In this document: positions 28,349-37,970 of the stretch, one piece after another
How the letters are laid out: the number at the start of each line of letters is the position of its first letter
How positions within the stretch are numbered: position 1 is the first letter of the stretch
Assembly: GCF_014646015.1 (NCBI RefSeq)
Contig: NZ_BMMQ01000003.1
Location: 1-64,000 of the forward strand
Length of the DNA stretch: 64,000 nt
Direction: 5' to 3'
From: Microbacterium nanhaiense
Lineage (GTDB): Bacteria > Actinomycetota > Actinomycetes > Actinomycetales > Microbacteriaceae
Notes under the pieces: model-generated
What the model saw: the letters and a program-made list of their open reading frames with translations, nothing else
What the model was told of the DNA's origin: nothing
Database searches by the model: none
Made by a program: the position numbers and the translations under genes

Positions 28349-30535
28349 TTACCTCCTGGCCACGCGGGCGCGGCGGCGGCGCTGAATCTTCGACATCGTG
28401 GCGTCCTGCACGTCGACGAGCTGCTTGCCGTTCTCGTCGACGTTGTGCCGCTCCCACTGGCCATTCGCGCCGAGGTGCCAGGTGGCCGACTTCTCGTCCA
28501 TCGCGAGGTCGAAGAAGCGCGTCAGCTCGGTGATGTGCGAGGGGCGGGTGATCTGCACGAGAGCCTCGACGCGGCGGTCGAGGTTGCGGTGCATCATGTC
28601 GGCGCTGCCGATGTACATCTCCGTCTTGCCGGCATTGCCGAACGAGAAGATGCGCGAGTGCTCGAGGTAGCGGCCCAGCACGCTGCGCACGCGGATGTTA
28701 TCGCTGACCCCCGGGAGGTCCACGCGGAGGCTGCAGATGCCGCGCACCCACACGTCGACGGGCACGCCGGCCTGCGACGCGCGGTACAGCGCATCGATGA
28801 TCTCCTCGTCGACCATCGAGTTGACCTTGATGCGCACGTGCGCCGGGCGGCCGGCGAGCGCGTTCTGCCGCTCACGCTCGATGAGCTTCAACAGGCCCTT
28901 GCGCAGGTGCCGGGGCGCCGTGAGCAGGCGCTTGAACTTCTTCTCGAGCGCGTATCCGGACAGCTCGTTGAACAGGCGCGTGACGTCCTGGCCGACGACG
29001 GGGTCACAGGTGAACAGCCCGAAGTCCTCGTAGATGCGGCTCGTCTTCGGGTTGTAGTTGCCGGTGCCGACGTGGGTGTAGTGGCGCAACTGGCCGTTCT
29101 CCTCGCGCAGCACGGAGACGATCTTGCAGTGCGTCTTGAGTCCGACGATGCCGTAGACCACGTGCACGCCCGCCTTCTCGAGCACGCGAGCCCACTCGAT
29201 GTTGTTCGCCTCGTCGAAACGGGCCTTCACCTCGACGAGCGCGAGGACCTGCTTGCCGTTCTCGGCGGCGTCGATGAGGGCCTTCACGATGGGGCTGTCG
29301 CCCGAGGTGCGGTACAGGGTCTGCTTGATCGCGAGCACCTGCGGATCGCGCGCGGCCTGCTCGAGGAAGGCCTGCACGCTCGTCGCGAACGACTCGTACG
29401 GGTGGTGCACGAGCACGTCGCCCTGGCGGATCGCGCCGAAGATGTCGGCCTTCGGGTGCTTCGAGTCGCTGTCGACGGGCTGGAAGTCGATGGCCGTTAC
29501 CGGAACGTGCTTGTTGTAGCGCAGCTCCGGACGGTCGACGCGGCCGAGCTCGAAGAGCGCGCGCAGGTCGAGGGGCGCGGGAAGGCGGTAGACCTCCTGC
29601 TCCGAGATCCCGAGCTCGCCCAGCAGGAGATCCAGCGTGACGTCGTCCATGTCCTGCGTGATCTCGAGGCGGATCGGCGGGCCGAAGCGGCGCCGCAGCA
29701 GCTCCTCCTCGAGGGCCTGGATGAGGTTCTCGGTCTCGTCCTCCTCGATCACCATGTCTTCGTTGCGCGTGAGGCGGAAGGCGTGGTGCTGGATGATCTC
29801 CATGCCGGGGAAGAGCTCGTCGAGGTGTTCCGCGATGAGGCTCTCGAGCGCGATCAGGCGCACCGCGTCGCTGTCCGGATCCGCGCTCGGCACGCGGATC
29901 GCGCGGGGCAGCATCGCGGGGACCTTCAGGCGCGCGAACTCCTCGCGGTCGTTGCGGGGATGGCGGATCCGCACCGCGAGGTTCAGCGACAGGCCGGAGA
30001 TATAGGGGAACGGGTGCGCGGGGTCGACTGCGAGCGGCATGAGCACGGGGAACACGTGCTCCTGGAAGTAGGTGTAGAGGCTCTCGCGCTCGGCCTCGTC
30101 GAGCTCGGCCCATTCGACGAATTGGATCTTCTCGGCTGCGAGCTCGTGGCGCAGCTGCTCGTGCCAGACGCGGGCGTGGCGCTCCTGGAGCTCGTGAGCC
30201 TTCTCGCTGATCGCCTCGAGCACCTTCTGCGGCGGTGTGCCGACGTTGCTCGGCACCGCGAGGCCGGTCATGATGCGCCGCTTGAGGCCGGCGACGCGCA
30301 CCATGAAGAATTCGTCGAGGTTGCTGGCGAAGATGGCGAGGAAGTTCGTGCGCTCGAGCAGCGGCACGTTCGGATCCTCGGCGAGCTCGAGCACGCGCTG
30401 GTTGAACGCAAGCCAGCTCAGCTCGCGGTCGAAGTAGCGGTGTTCCGGAAGGTCGGGTGCGTCGACCTCGAAGAGCTCATCGAAGTCGTCGTCTTCGCCG
30501 CTCAAACCTGCATCGACGATTGCGGAGTCGGTCAT
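28349..30535 (-). CDS. ppk: Polyphosphate kinase 1
   Basis: A 728-residue enzyme that reversibly makes polyphosphate from ATP. The N and head domains ([23 protein letters not shown]) are followed by two phospholipase-D-like catalytic domains. One contains [23 protein letters not shown] with GLKTHCK, where the His is the autophosphorylated residue of the family; the other contains [14 protein letters not shown]. Length is normal. ATG 30535 gives [13 protein letters not shown] 30544 adds three residues. An acidic N-terminal tail precedes the catalytic part. The NUDIX gene is in the same operon. Confidence 0.96.
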   Translation of the reverse strand: MTDSAIVDAGLSGEDDDFDELFEVDAPDLPEHRYFDRELSWLAFNQRVLELAEDPNVPLLERTNFLAIFASNLDEFFMVRVAGLKRRIMTGLAVPSNVGTPPQKVLEAISEKAHELQERHARVWHEQLRHELAAEKIQFVEWAELDEAERESLYTYFQEHVFPVLMPLAVDPAHPFPYISGLSLNLAVRIRHPRNDREEFARLKVPAMLPRAIRVPSADPDSDAVRLIALESLIAEHLDELFPGMEIIQHHAFRLTRNEDMVIEEDETENLIQALEEELLRRRFGPPIRLEITQDMDDVTLDLLLGELGISEQEVYRLPAPLDLRALFELGRVDRPELRYNKHVPVTAIDFQPVDSDSKHPKADIFGAIRQGDVLVHHPYESFATSVQAFLEQAARDPQVLAIKQTLYRTSGDSPIVKALIDAAENGKQVLALVEVKARFDEANNIEWARVLEKAGVHVVYGIVGLKTHCKIVSVLREENGQLRHYTHVGTGNYNPKTSRIYEDFGLFTCDPVVGQDVTRLFNELSGYALEKKFKRLLTAPRHLRKGLLKLIERERQNALAGRPAHVRIKVNSMVDEEIIDALYRASQAGVPVDVWVRGICSLRVDLPGVSDNIRVRSVLGRYLEHSRIFSFGNAGKTEMYIGSADMMHRNLDRRVEALVQITRPSHITELTRFFDLAMDEKSATWHLGANGQWERHNVDENGKQLVDVQDATMSKIQRRRRARVARR

Positions 30536-30581
30536 GGGAATCATCCTTACACCCGGGAGGGAAAGCTCACGTGAACAAGTA

Positions 30582-31247
30582 TCACTCGGCGTTATCCGCC
30601 GTGAAACGGTACCCGACGTTTCGCACGGTGCCGATGAGATGGTCCAGATCGCCGAGCTTCGCGCGCAGACGCCGCACGTGCACGTCGACCGTGCGGGTGC
30701 CGCCGAAATAGTCGTAGCCCCACACCTCGCTCAGCAGCTGCTCTCGCGTGAACACGCGTGAGGGGTGCGTGGCGAGGAAGTGCAGGAGCTGGAACTCCTT
30801 GAAGGTGAGGTCGAGCGGCCGGCCGCGCACCTTCGCCGAGTACGACGCCTCGTCGATCGTGATCCCCGAGGTGCTCACCCGCGACGTCTCCTGCTCGGCG
30901 GCGGTCCGCGCCGTCAGCAACCGGATCCGCGCGTCGATCTCGGCGGGACCGGCGCCGGGGAGCACCAGATCGTCGATACCCCAGTCGGGGGAGATCGCGG
31001 CCAGGCCGCCCTCGGTGGCGACGAGGAGGATCGGGGCGACGTGCCCCGCCGTGCGAAGGATCTTGCACAGGGACTTCGCCTGGGCGAGGTCGCGTCGCGC
31101 GTCGACGATGATGACGTCCGCGGCGGGCGCCGACACGAGCGTCGCGGGGGTTGCCGCGAGCGCGGTCACCTGATGGCTGAGGAGTTCGAGCGCAGGAAGA
31201 GGTGCGTCCGACTCGGGAGCTGAGCTCAGGCTGAGTAGATGTGCCAC
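30582..31247 (-). CDS. glnR: GlnR-type orphan response regulator (nitrogen control)
   Basis: A 221-residue OmpR-family regulator. The receiver is atypical: [20 protein letters not shown], then [30 protein letters not shown], which closely matches actinobacterial GlnR. The C-terminal winged helix ([26 protein letters not shown]) binds DNA. GlnR activates or represses ammonium assimilation genes (glnA, amtB, nir), with no partner kinase, and none is adjacent here. GTG 31247 is preceded by GAGGAA, and a TAAGAT box lies about 30 bases upstream. Confidence 0.8.
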   Translation of the reverse strand: MAHLLSLSSAPESDAPLPALELLSHQVTALAATPATLVSAPAADVIIVDARRDLAQAKSLCKILRTAGHVAPILLVATEGGLAAISPDWGIDDLVLPGAGPAEIDARIRLLTARTAAEQETSRVSTSGITIDEASYSAKVRGRPLDLTFKEFQLLHFLATHPSRVFTREQLLSEVWGYDYFGGTRTVDVHVRRLRAKLGDLDHLIGTVRNVGYRFTADNAE

Positions 31248-31351
31248 GCGGATTCCTCTCGTGAGATTCCATCTTATGCGTGTCGTTCACCCGAGTCCGG
31301 CACAATGGAGCTTCAGGCCCCGAGGGACAGGGCGCGTAGGGGAGGGCCGGG

Positions 31352-31708
31352 ATGACGCAGAGTATGGGCAAGGCGCCTCAGGAGCGCGGTGGCATCGTCG
31401 GTCGGGTCGCGCGCAGCCAGGGGCTTCTCCTGCCCTGGTGCATCTCCCTCGTCCTGGCGATCGCCGTCGAGATCTTCGCCCCGCCCTCGCACCGCTGGGA
31501 CGGGTATGCGGCGGCCGCGGGGGTCGCGGTGATCATCACCTTCCTCGTGCAGGTCACGATCGCCCGCGCGGACGGGTTCATCCTGCGCACGTCGACCTCG
31601 GCGCTCGGGAGCGTCCTGATCATCGGCATCGTCTCCTTCGTCGGCGCCCTGTTCGCCGCCTCGGGGGCAGGGTTGTCGCTCTTCCCGTCCGATTTCGGCG
31701 CGAGCTGA
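31352..31708 (+). CDS. Hypothetical membrane protein
   Basis: A 118-residue protein with three hydrophobic helices (about 24-44, 51-71 and 84-107) and a short basic N-terminus. I do not recognise the family. GGAGG lies six bases before ATG 31352. The next gene, also a small membrane protein, begins about 20 bases on but has its own -10 box. Composition and codon use match the surrounding chromosome. Confidence 0.75.
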   Translation: MTQSMGKAPQERGGIVGRVARSQGLLLPWCISLVLAIAVEIFAPPSHRWDGYAAAAGVAVIITFLVQVTIARADGFILRTSTSALGSVLIIGIVSFVGALFAASGAGLSLFPSDFGAS

Positions 31709-31716
31709 GGGCGGCG

Positions 31717-31722
31717 TAGGAT
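31717..31722 (+). promoter_or_regulatory. -10 element of the 44-residue gene (leaderless)
   Basis: TAGGAT ends six bases before ATG 31729. No ribosome-binding site lies between. Confidence 0.5.
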
Positions 31723-31728
31723 AGCGAC

Positions 31729-31863
31729 ATGCTCGAATTTCTTCGTGGTATCGATGTCTTCGCCCTTGAGATGTTCTTCGTGGGGCTGCTCGGTCTCGCG
31801 AGCGTCGCGATCGCGTTCTGCTCGGTCGCGGTGGTCGTGAACCTCTTCCGCGGCCAGAAGTAA
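31729..31863 (+). CDS. Small single-pass membrane protein (44 residues)
   Basis: An open frame too short for most gene callers: MLEFLRGIDVFALEMFFVGL continuing through one long hydrophobic helix (about 13-39) to a basic end NLFRGQK. The -10 box at leaderless spacing, chromosomal codon use and fit into an otherwise empty gap support it. Function unknown; small membrane proteins of this shape recur in Microbacteriaceae at this position in my recollection, which a database search could confirm. Confidence 0.65.
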   Translation: MLEFLRGIDVFALEMFFVGLLGLASVAIAFCSVAVVVNLFRGQK

Positions 31864-31940
31864 CCGCCGCACCTCTCGGGCCGGCCCGCTCAGCGGGATC
31901 CGGCCCTTTTCGCGTGCCCGGCGGATACGCTGGAGGCACC

Positions 31941-32546
31941 ATGATCGAGATCCCCACTGACACCCCCGCCGACCTCGTTCCGCTGTCATGGCTGCTCGGG
32001 GTCTGGGAAGGCACCGGCGTGATCAACTACGCCGCCGGCGACGCCCGTTTCGAGGGCGAGTTCCGGCACCGGGTGAGCTTCAGCCACGACGGCGGGCCGT
32101 TCCTCAACTACGTGGCTACGGCCACTCTGCTTGCGACCCCCGACAAGCCCGAGCAACTGCTCGTCTCCGAGACGGGCTTCTGGCGCCTCGCGCGCCCCGC
32201 ACACGATGCCGCCCCCGGGCCGGGTCTGCTCCCCGCTCTCGGGTCCGAGCCGCAGCGAACCGCCGACGACGTCGAGGAGCTGCGCACGAGCGATGGCGCG
32301 TTCCCGATCGAGGTCGCGCTCAGCCACTCCGACGGCGTGCAGGAGCTGTACGTCGGCGAGATCAACGGCCCGCGGATCCAGATCGGCACCGACGCCGTCG
32401 TGCGCTCCGCGAGCGCGAAGCACTACGGTGCGGCGACGCGAATGTACGGTCTCGTCGGTGGCCGGCTCTTCTGGGTATGGGACATCGCGGCCCTCGGCGG
32501 CGAAATGGCCTCGCACGCGTCCGCCGAACTGGACAAGGTGGCCTGA
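31941..32546 (+). CDS. Nitrobindin-like heme protein (FABP/THAP4 family)
   Basis: A 201-residue beta-barrel protein. GVWEGTG near residue 22 is the GxWxGxG motif of nitrobindins, and the late MASHASAELDKV contains the histidine that ligates heme in the family. Known members bind ferric heme and isomerise peroxynitrite to nitrate, so a protective role against reactive nitrogen is likely. GGAGG precedes ATG 31941. The stop overlaps the ygfZ start (TGATG), so the two are coupled. Confidence 0.9.
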   Translation: MIEIPTDTPADLVPLSWLLGVWEGTGVINYAAGDARFEGEFRHRVSFSHDGGPFLNYVATATLLATPDKPEQLLVSETGFWRLARPAHDAAPGPGLLPALGSEPQRTADDVEELRTSDGAFPIEVALSHSDGVQELYVGEINGPRIQIGTDAVVRSASAKHYGAATRMYGLVGGRLFWVWDIAALGGEMASHASAELDKVA

Positions 32547-33652
32547 TGAATCCCTTCCTGTCACGAGACGGCGTCATCGCCGACGACGCAGGCGTGATCG
32601 CGCACGCGGGTAACCCGGTGAGCGAGCAGCGCCGCCTCGAATCCGGATCCGCGATCGCGCCGCGCGCCGATCGGACGGCGATCCGGCTCACCGGCGCCGA
32701 TCGGAAGAGCTGGCTCGATTCGATCACCTCGCAGGCGCTGACGACGCTCGCGCCGGGCGACAGCACGGAGCTGCTGGTCCTCGACCCGCAGGGCCGAGTG
32801 GAGCACGCGGCGGCGGTCGTCGACGCGGGCGAGGAGCTGTGGCTCATCGTCGACGCGGGCGATGCCGCGCCGCTCGTCAAATGGCTCACGATGATGCGCT
32901 TCCGTGCCGACGTCCAGATCGAGACGCCCGAGGGCGTGCAGGTGATCGGCGCCATGCGCGGCGGCGCCGCCGCCGACGCGCTCGTAGACGCGGCCGTGCG
33001 GGTGGGCGAGGTGCCCGTCGTCTGGGCGGATCCCTGGCCGTCCGTCACCGCCGGCGGCTGGCAGTACGCGGAGGCGGCCGAGCACCCCGGCACCGGCTAC
33101 CACTGGATCGAGGCGGTCGTCGCCGACGCCGCCCCGCTCGCCGATCTGCCGCTTGCCGGATCCCTGGCGGTCGACGCGCTGCGCGTCGCCGCATGGCGGC
33201 CGCGCTGGGCAGCCGAGGTCGACGAGAAGTCGATTCCGCACGAGTCGGACTGGTTGCGCACGGCGGTGCACCTGAACAAGGGCTGCTATCGGGGTCAGGA
33301 GACGGTCGCGAAGGTGCACAACCTCGGTCACCCGCCGCGACGGCTCGCGTTGCTTCACCTCGACGGATCCGATTCGGTCCTCCCGGAGAAGGGCGACGTC
33401 GTCTACGACGGCGATGAGGAGGCGGGCCGCATCACCTCGGCGGTGCGCCACCACGAGCTCGGCCCCGTCGCACTGGCGATCCTCTCGCGCCGTACGCCCG
33501 CGGACAGGGAGCTGGTGGTCGTGGCGGGGGAGGATCGCATCGCGGCGGCCCAGGAGGTCATCGTTCCCGCCGATGCCGGTCGCACGGCCGACATCCCGCG
33601 CCTCACGCGGCTGTCTCGCCGCAAGCAGGTCGACCCGCCGACGGTAGACTAG
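32546..33652 (+). CDS. ygfZ: Folate-binding protein YgfZ
   Basis: A 368-residue GcvT-like protein that uses tetrahydrofolate and supports assembly or repair of some iron-sulfur clusters. The hallmark [12 protein letters not shown] is present in the second half, along with [13 protein letters not shown]. Its cysteine (in KGCY) is the key residue in the family. Coupled to nitrobindin upstream, which fits a shared theme of oxidative and nitrosative protection. The -10 of gpmA lies across its stop codon. Confidence 0.93.
   Translation: MNPFLSRDGVIADDAGVIAHAGNPVSEQRRLESGSAIAPRADRTAIRLTGADRKSWLDSITSQALTTLAPGDSTELLVLDPQGRVEHAAAVVDAGEELWLIVDAGDAAPLVKWLTMMRFRADVQIETPEGVQVIGAMRGGAAADALVDAAVRVGEVPVVWADPWPSVTAGGWQYAEAAEHPGTGYHWIEAVVADAAPLADLPLAGSLAVDALRVAAWRPRWAAEVDEKSIPHESDWLRTAVHLNKGCYRGQETVAKVHNLGHPPRRLALLHLDGSDSVLPEKGDVVYDGDEEAGRITSAVRHHELGPVALAILSRRTPADRELVVVAGEDRIAAAQEVIVPADAGRTADIPRLTRLSRRKQVDPPTVD
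33645..33650 (+). promoter_or_regulatory. -10 element of gpmA (leaderless)
   Basis: TAGACT overlaps the end of ygfZ and ends six bases before ATG 33657. Confidence 0.5.
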
Positions 33653-33656
33653 AAGC

Positions 33657-34397
33657 ATGACGCACACCCTGATCCTGCTCCGCCACGGGCAGAGCGAATG
33701 GAACGAAAAGAACCTGTTCACCGGTTGGGTGGACGTCCGACTCACCGAGCAGGGCCGCAGCGAGGCCAAGCGCGGCGGCGAGCTCCTCGCCGAGCAGGGC
33801 GTGCTGCCCGACGTGCTCTACACCTCGCTCCTCAGCCGCGCCATCCAGACCGCGAACATCGCGCTCGACGCGGCCGACCGCCTCTGGATCCCGGTGAAGC
33901 GCTCGTGGCGCCTCAACGAGCGCCACTACGGTGCGCTCCAGGGCAAGGACAAGGCGCAGACGCTCGCGGAGTTCGGCGAGGAGAAGTTCATGGAGTGGCG
34001 CCGCTCGTTCGACGTTCCGCCGCCCGCGATTGACGCCGACGACGAGTTCGCACAGACGCACGACCCGCGCTATGCCGGTATCGACGGCGAGCTGCCGGCG
34101 ACCGAGTCGCTCGCTCTCGTGATCGACCGCCTGCTGCCCTACTGGGAGAGCGACATCGCCGCCGATCTGCAGGCCGGCAAGACCGTCTTGGTTGCCGCCC
34201 ACGGCAACTCGCTGCGCGCACTCGTGAAGCACCTCGAGGGCATCAGCGACGACGACATCGCGGCGCTGAACATCCCCACGGGCATCCCGCTCGTCTACGA
34301 ACTCGACGACGAGCTGCGCCCCACGGGCCCCGGCCGCTACCTCGACCCCGAGGCCGCCGCCGCCGGCGCCGCGGCGGTCGCGAACCAGGGCAAGTAA
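33657..34397 (+). CDS. gpmA: 2,3-bisphosphoglycerate-dependent phosphoglycerate mutase
   Basis: A 246-residue glycolytic enzyme that interconverts 3- and 2-phosphoglycerate. LRHGQSEWN near residue 8 holds the phosphorylated histidine; [17 protein letters not shown] and [23 protein letters not shown] are further signatures. Full length, with an Ala-rich end. Its own promoter lies in the ygfZ stop region and a perfect terminator follows. In actinobacteria gpmA is typically next to senX3-regX3, as here. Confidence 0.98.
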   Translation: MTHTLILLRHGQSEWNEKNLFTGWVDVRLTEQGRSEAKRGGELLAEQGVLPDVLYTSLLSRAIQTANIALDAADRLWIPVKRSWRLNERHYGALQGKDKAQTLAEFGEEKFMEWRRSFDVPPPAIDADDEFAQTHDPRYAGIDGELPATESLALVIDRLLPYWESDIAADLQAGKTVLVAAHGNSLRALVKHLEGISDDDIAALNIPTGIPLVYELDDELRPTGPGRYLDPEAAAAGAAAVANQGK

Positions 34398-34408
34398 GAG
34401 CTCGCGCG

Positions 34409-34440
34409 AAAATGGGGATCCCCTCGGGGATCCCCATTTT
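34409..34440. terminator. Bidirectional intrinsic terminator
   Basis: Perfect 15-bp arms AAAATGGGGATCCCC and complement around TC, with A-run and T-run at either side. It serves both gpmA and the convergent regX3. Confidence 0.9.
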
Positions 34441-34451
34441 GCGTTGCCGCC

Positions 34452-35135
34452 TCAGCCCTCGAAGCGGTACCCGAGGCCGCGCACGGTGACGAGCATCGTC
34501 GGCTTCGAGGGGGTCTCCTCGATGCGCGAGCGGATGCGCTTGATGTGCACGTCGAGCGTCTTCGTGTCGCCGAAGTAGTCGGATCCCCATACGCGGTCGA
34601 TGAGCTGACCGCGAGTGAGCACGCGACCCGTGTTGCGCATGAGCAGCTCGAGGAGCTCAAACTCCTTGAGGGGCATGCTGATCTGCTCGCCGTCGACCGC
34701 GACCGTGTGGCGGTCGATGTCGAGCGTCACGCGACCGCCCTCGAGCACGTGCTCCTCGTAGTCCTCCTCTGGCTGGGCGGAGCGGCGCAGCACGGCGCGC
34801 ATGCGCGCCAGCAGCTCGCGCGAGGAGTACGGCTTGGTGACGTAGTCGTCGGCGCCCAGCTCGAGCCCCACGACGATGTCCACCTCGGAGTCCTTCGCCG
34901 TGAGCATGACGATCGGCACCTGGCTCGTCGCGCGGATCTGGCGGCAGACCTCCGTGCCCGGGATGCCGGGGAGCATGAGGTCGAGGAGGATCACGTCCGC
35001 GCCCTGTTCCTGGAACAGGCGCAGGGCCTTCTCGCCGTCGTCCGCGATCTCCACCTCGAAGCCCTCGCGGCCGAGCAGGTACGCGAGCGGATCCGCGAGA
35101 TCGGGTTCGTCTTCTACAAGCAGCACACGCGTCAT
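34452..35135 (-). CDS. regX3: Response regulator RegX3 (phosphate)
   Basis: A 227-residue OmpR-type regulator. Phosphoacceptor D52 is in LLDLMLPGIPG, and K101 is in YVTKPYS. The winged helix ends VTVRGLGYRFEG. It partners SenX3 directly upstream, whose stop overlaps its start (ATGA). In actinobacteria this pair senses phosphate limitation and drives pst and phosphatase genes. PhoU, encoded divergently, is its usual negative partner. Confidence 0.95.
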   Translation of the reverse strand: MTRVLLVEDEPDLADPLAYLLGREGFEVEIADDGEKALRLFQEQGADVILLDLMLPGIPGTEVCRQIRATSQVPIVMLTAKDSEVDIVVGLELGADDYVTKPYSSRELLARMRAVLRRSAQPEEDYEEHVLEGGRVTLDIDRHTVAVDGEQISMPLKEFELLELLMRNTGRVLTRGQLIDRVWGSDYFGDTKTLDVHIKRIRSRIEETPSKPTMLVTVRGLGYRFEG

Positions 35136-36352
35136 GCGGGGCTATCCTTTCGCTTCGCCGCACGTTCTGCGGCGCGCTTCTTCTTGTCCTTCAGCTTCTT
35201 TTTCTTCTTGTCGACCTTGACCGGGACGGCGCCCGTCAACGGTCCGCCCACCGGCAGTCGGATCGTGAAGGTCGAGCCCTGCCCTTCGCGCGACCAGAGC
35301 CGGACCTCGCCGCCGTGCCGCTGGATGGCGTGCTTCACGATCGACAGGCCGAGGCCGGTGCCGCCCGTGTGGCGCGAGCGCGCCTGGTCGGCCCGGTAGA
35401 AGCGCTCGAAGATGCGCTTCTGGTCTTCCTCGGAGATGCCGAGGCCCTGATCCGTCACGGCGATTTCCACGATATCCTCGTCCTGCTTCACGCCGATGCC
35501 GACGTGGGAGCCCTCGGGGGAGTATGCGATCGCGTTCGACACGAGGTTGCTGAGCGCTTCGACGAGCACGCGCGCGTCGCCGTGCACGTGCACGCCGTTC
35601 TCGCCGCCCGTGATCAGCTCGACATCGGCCGCCCGCGCCGTCACGAGGTGGGCCTCGACCGTGCGGGCGACGACCTCGTCGATCGAGACGTCGCTAACGT
35701 CGATCAATTCGTCCGCGGCCTGCAGGCGCGAAAGATTCATGATGCGCGCGGTCAGCTGCCCGAGGCGGTCCGCCTCGGCCGACACGCGCTCGGAGAAGTG
35801 CCGAACCTGATCCGGGTCATCGGCCGCCATCACGAGCGCCTCCGCCAGTAGGCCGATCGCGCCGACGGGTGTCTTCAGCTCGTGGCTGGTGTTCTGGATG
35901 AAGTCCTGCCGCATCTGCTGCACGCGCTCCTGCTCGGAGATGTCGCGCACGAAGATCGCGATGAAGTCGTCTCCGATCGCCGCCGCACGGCCGACGACGA
36001 GCCGCGTGTCGTTCGAGACGCGGCTCACGCGGACGCGCATCGTCTGGGCGGGCGAACGGCCGCCCCGTCGCGCCTGCTTCATCAGCTCGCGCAGCTCCTC
36101 CTGCGCGAGGCGGCGGCCGGCCACGACGCCGAGCCAGCGGGAGGAGGGCGACGCGGCGAGAACGATGCCCGATGAGTCCGTCACGACGGCGGCGTCCTCG
36201 AGGACGTCGAGCATCGACGTCACGGCCCGGGGGATCTGCGGATTGGCCGTCTCGGCCGCCCGGGCCCGGAGACGGAACGCGCCGACGAGGACGAGTGTGA
36301 CCAGCGTGCCTATGGCGATCCCGACGAGGAGGGCAAGCAGGGATCCGGGCAT
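35132..36352 (-). CDS. senX3: Sensor histidine kinase SenX3
   Basis: A 406-residue membrane kinase. One N-terminal membrane helix (about 5-25) is followed by a PAS-like domain (about 45-140). The DHp helix has the phosphorylated H157 in NTSHELKTP, and the ATPase domain has ERFYRADQARSRHTGGTGLGL. The last 30 residues form an unusual lysine-rich tail (KKKKKLKDKKKR), not part of the kinase fold. ATG 36352 has a -10 at leaderless spacing; an in-frame opening further upstream shows no family resemblance. Confidence 0.95.
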   Translation of the reverse strand: MPGSLLALLVGIAIGTLVTLVLVGAFRLRARAAETANPQIPRAVTSMLDVLEDAAVVTDSSGIVLAASPSSRWLGVVAGRRLAQEELRELMKQARRGGRSPAQTMRVRVSRVSNDTRLVVGRAAAIGDDFIAIFVRDISEQERVQQMRQDFIQNTSHELKTPVGAIGLLAEALVMAADDPDQVRHFSERVSAEADRLGQLTARIMNLSRLQAADELIDVSDVSIDEVVARTVEAHLVTARAADVELITGGENGVHVHGDARVLVEALSNLVSNAIAYSPEGSHVGIGVKQDEDIVEIAVTDQGLGISEEDQKRIFERFYRADQARSRHTGGTGLGLSIVKHAIQRHGGEVRLWSREGQGSTFTIRLPVGGPLTGAVPVKVDKKKKKLKDKKKRAAERAAKRKDSPA

Positions 36353-36358
36353 AATTCC

Positions 36359-36364
36359 ACAGTA
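36359..36364 (-). promoter_or_regulatory. -10 element of senX3-regX3 (leaderless)
   Basis: On the minus strand TACTGT ends six bases before the ATG at 36352. Confidence 0.5.
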
Positions 36365-36423
36365 CGTGGACGCGAGCTGACACGCTGATGAACTAACGGA
36401 GATCGCGTAGCGGCGCGTCGTGA

Positions 36424-36452
36424 ATTCACCATCGCTCCACTGTCCGTTAACC
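36424..36452 (+). promoter_or_regulatory. Possible PHO-box-like direct repeat before phoU
   Basis: ATTCACC (36424) and GTTAACC (36446) start 22 bp apart, two helical turns. They resemble half-sites of actinobacterial phosphate regulators (GTTCACC-like). Both are imperfect and the usual spacing is 11 bp, so this is tentative. Confidence 0.25.
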
Positions 36453-36532
36453 TTCGGAAGCAAGAATCGGGCTCGCCGCGTGGGGCGCTCGAAGCGTCGC
36501 GCAATCCACGGAGACACGAAAGGGCGCCCAAC

Positions 36533-37210
36533 ATGCGTGAAGTGTTCCACGAGACACTCGAAGACATCCAGAACCGACTGATCGAGATCTCCGAGCTCGT
36601 CGCCGAGGCCATCGAAAAGGCGACACGCGCCTTCGCCACCGGCGACGTCGCGCTCGCCGAAGAGGTCATCGCGAACGACGACCACATCGACCAGCTGGTG
36701 CTCACGACCGACGAGATCGCGATCGAGACCCTCGCGATGCAGCAGCCGGTCGCGCACGACCTGCGCGTGATCGTGTCGGCGCTGCGCGCCAGCGCGTCGC
36801 TCGAGCGCATGGGTGACCTCGCCGACCACATCGCCCAGCTGGTGCGCTCGCGTTACCCGGAGCGCGCGATTCCGCACGGCCTCATGCCCGTGTTCGAGCG
36901 CATGGGTCGCCTCGACGTGCAGGTCGCGCGCACCCTCGCGACGCTGCTGCGCACGCAGGACCTCAAGTACGCGATGGAGATCCGCGACACCGACGACGAG
37001 ATCGACGAGCTGCACGCGAGCGTGTACGAGCGCGTGCTCGGCGAGTCGTTCGGCGGCGAGATCCCGCACGCGATCGACGCGACCCTCGCGAGCCGCTACC
37101 ACGAGCGCTTCGCCGACCACGCCGTCTCGGTCGCGAAGAAGGTCATCTACCTCGCCACCGGCGACTGGTCGGGTGCGTCCGACGACGAGATCGACGAGTC
37201 GAACGACTGA
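36533..37210 (+). CDS. phoU: Phosphate signalling protein PhoU
   Basis: A 225-residue all-helical protein of two PhoU repeats. ERMGDLADHIAQL and the later RYHERFADHAVSVAKKVIYLATG carry the E/DxxxD metal-binding motif that defines PhoU. It dampens SenX3/RegX3 signalling under phosphate sufficiency and links to the Pst transporter, which is not in this window. AAAGGG precedes ATG 36533. Divergent from senX3, with about 180 bp of shared control region. Confidence 0.96.
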   Translation: MREVFHETLEDIQNRLIEISELVAEAIEKATRAFATGDVALAEEVIANDDHIDQLVLTTDEIAIETLAMQQPVAHDLRVIVSALRASASLERMGDLADHIAQLVRSRYPERAIPHGLMPVFERMGRLDVQVARTLATLLRTQDLKYAMEIRDTDDEIDELHASVYERVLGESFGGEIPHAIDATLASRYHERFADHAVSVAKKVIYLATGDWSGASDDEIDESND

Positions 37211-37219
37211 TCGCGTAGC

Positions 37220-37262
37220 GCACGAGAAAGGGGATCCCGTGAGGGGATCCCCTTTCTCGTGC
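37220..37262. terminator. Bidirectional intrinsic terminator
   Basis: Perfect 19-bp arms (37220-37238 and 37244-37262) beginning GCACGAGAAAGGGGATCCC, around a five-base loop. It ends phoU and the convergent lipoprotein gene. Confidence 0.85.
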
Positions 37263-37288
37263 TGTGGCCGAGTTTCTTGTGCGGCGGC

Positions 37289-37807
37289 TCAGTGCTCTTC
37301 GACCATCGACACCGGCGCGCATGCCTCGGCGTCGTACTCGTCGTTCGGAGCGAGCGTGCTGTACTCGGTCAGGCAGTTGCTCAGGACCGGAATGTTGATC
37401 TCCACGCCGTCGGCGTCGCCCGGCTGCGCGTGCACGACGAGCGTCGAGCCGGGGATGGCGTCGATGCCGTCGAGCAGCTCGGGCGCATCCTTCCCGCCGA
37501 GGCTCAGCGTCTCGCCCGCCTTGACCGTGATCGATGCGCTTCCGCCCTCCCAGTCGAGGCCGAGGGTCTGATCGGCGTCGCTGTTGTTCGCGAGCACGGC
37601 GACGAAGTTGCCCTGGCGGCCGTCGGCGTCAGCCACGACCAGCGCGTTGCGGACATCGAGGCCCGGCTCGTCGGTGTGCGGCAGGTTCACGCCGTCGGAA
37701 GCGGTGTACTCGATGGTCGTCGCCTGCTGTGCGACGATTCCACAACCCGTGGCGGTCAGAAGCACGGCGCCGGCAGCGGCGAGGGACGCGATGATGCGCG
37801 ATTTCAC
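37289..37807 (-). CDS. Predicted lipoprotein of unknown function
   Basis: A 172-residue exported lipoprotein. Residues 1-22 form a signal peptide with lipobox LTATGC, the cysteine being the lipidated residue. The mature part is acidic and beta-rich, with two C-terminal cysteines (NCLTEY and EACAP) that could form a disulfide. I do not recognise a functional family. GTG 37807 has GGAGG just upstream. Divergent from carD. Confidence 0.82.
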   Translation of the reverse strand: MKSRIIASLAAAGAVLLTATGCGIVAQQATTIEYTASDGVNLPHTDEPGLDVRNALVVADADGRQGNFVAVLANNSDADQTLGLDWEGGSASITVKAGETLSLGGKDAPELLDGIDAIPGSTLVVHAQPGDADGVEINIPVLSNCLTEYSTLAPNDEYDAEACAPVSMVEEH

Positions 37808-37970
37808 GGATCCTCCAGGTGGTGCGTTTCCCGCGCAGGAGGCGGGCCCACGCCATCCTATCGGGTGCGCCTGAATGCTTCAGCCCGCGGGGAGAGGAGC
37901 GGGCGGCGCGTAATCCTAGTGCACATGGCGCTGTGGTAGACTAGCGGTCGCTGGGAAGGACGTAATCCAT

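Noticed and set aside
28445..30574. An open frame of about 700 codons on the plus strand opposite ppk
   Set aside because: Ppk carries all family motifs on the other strand; the opposite frame has shadow composition and no motifs.
34409..37262. Terminator stems containing GGGGATCCCC considered as a dispersed repeat family
   Set aside because: The flanking bases differ and each is placed as an ordinary terminator between convergent genes.
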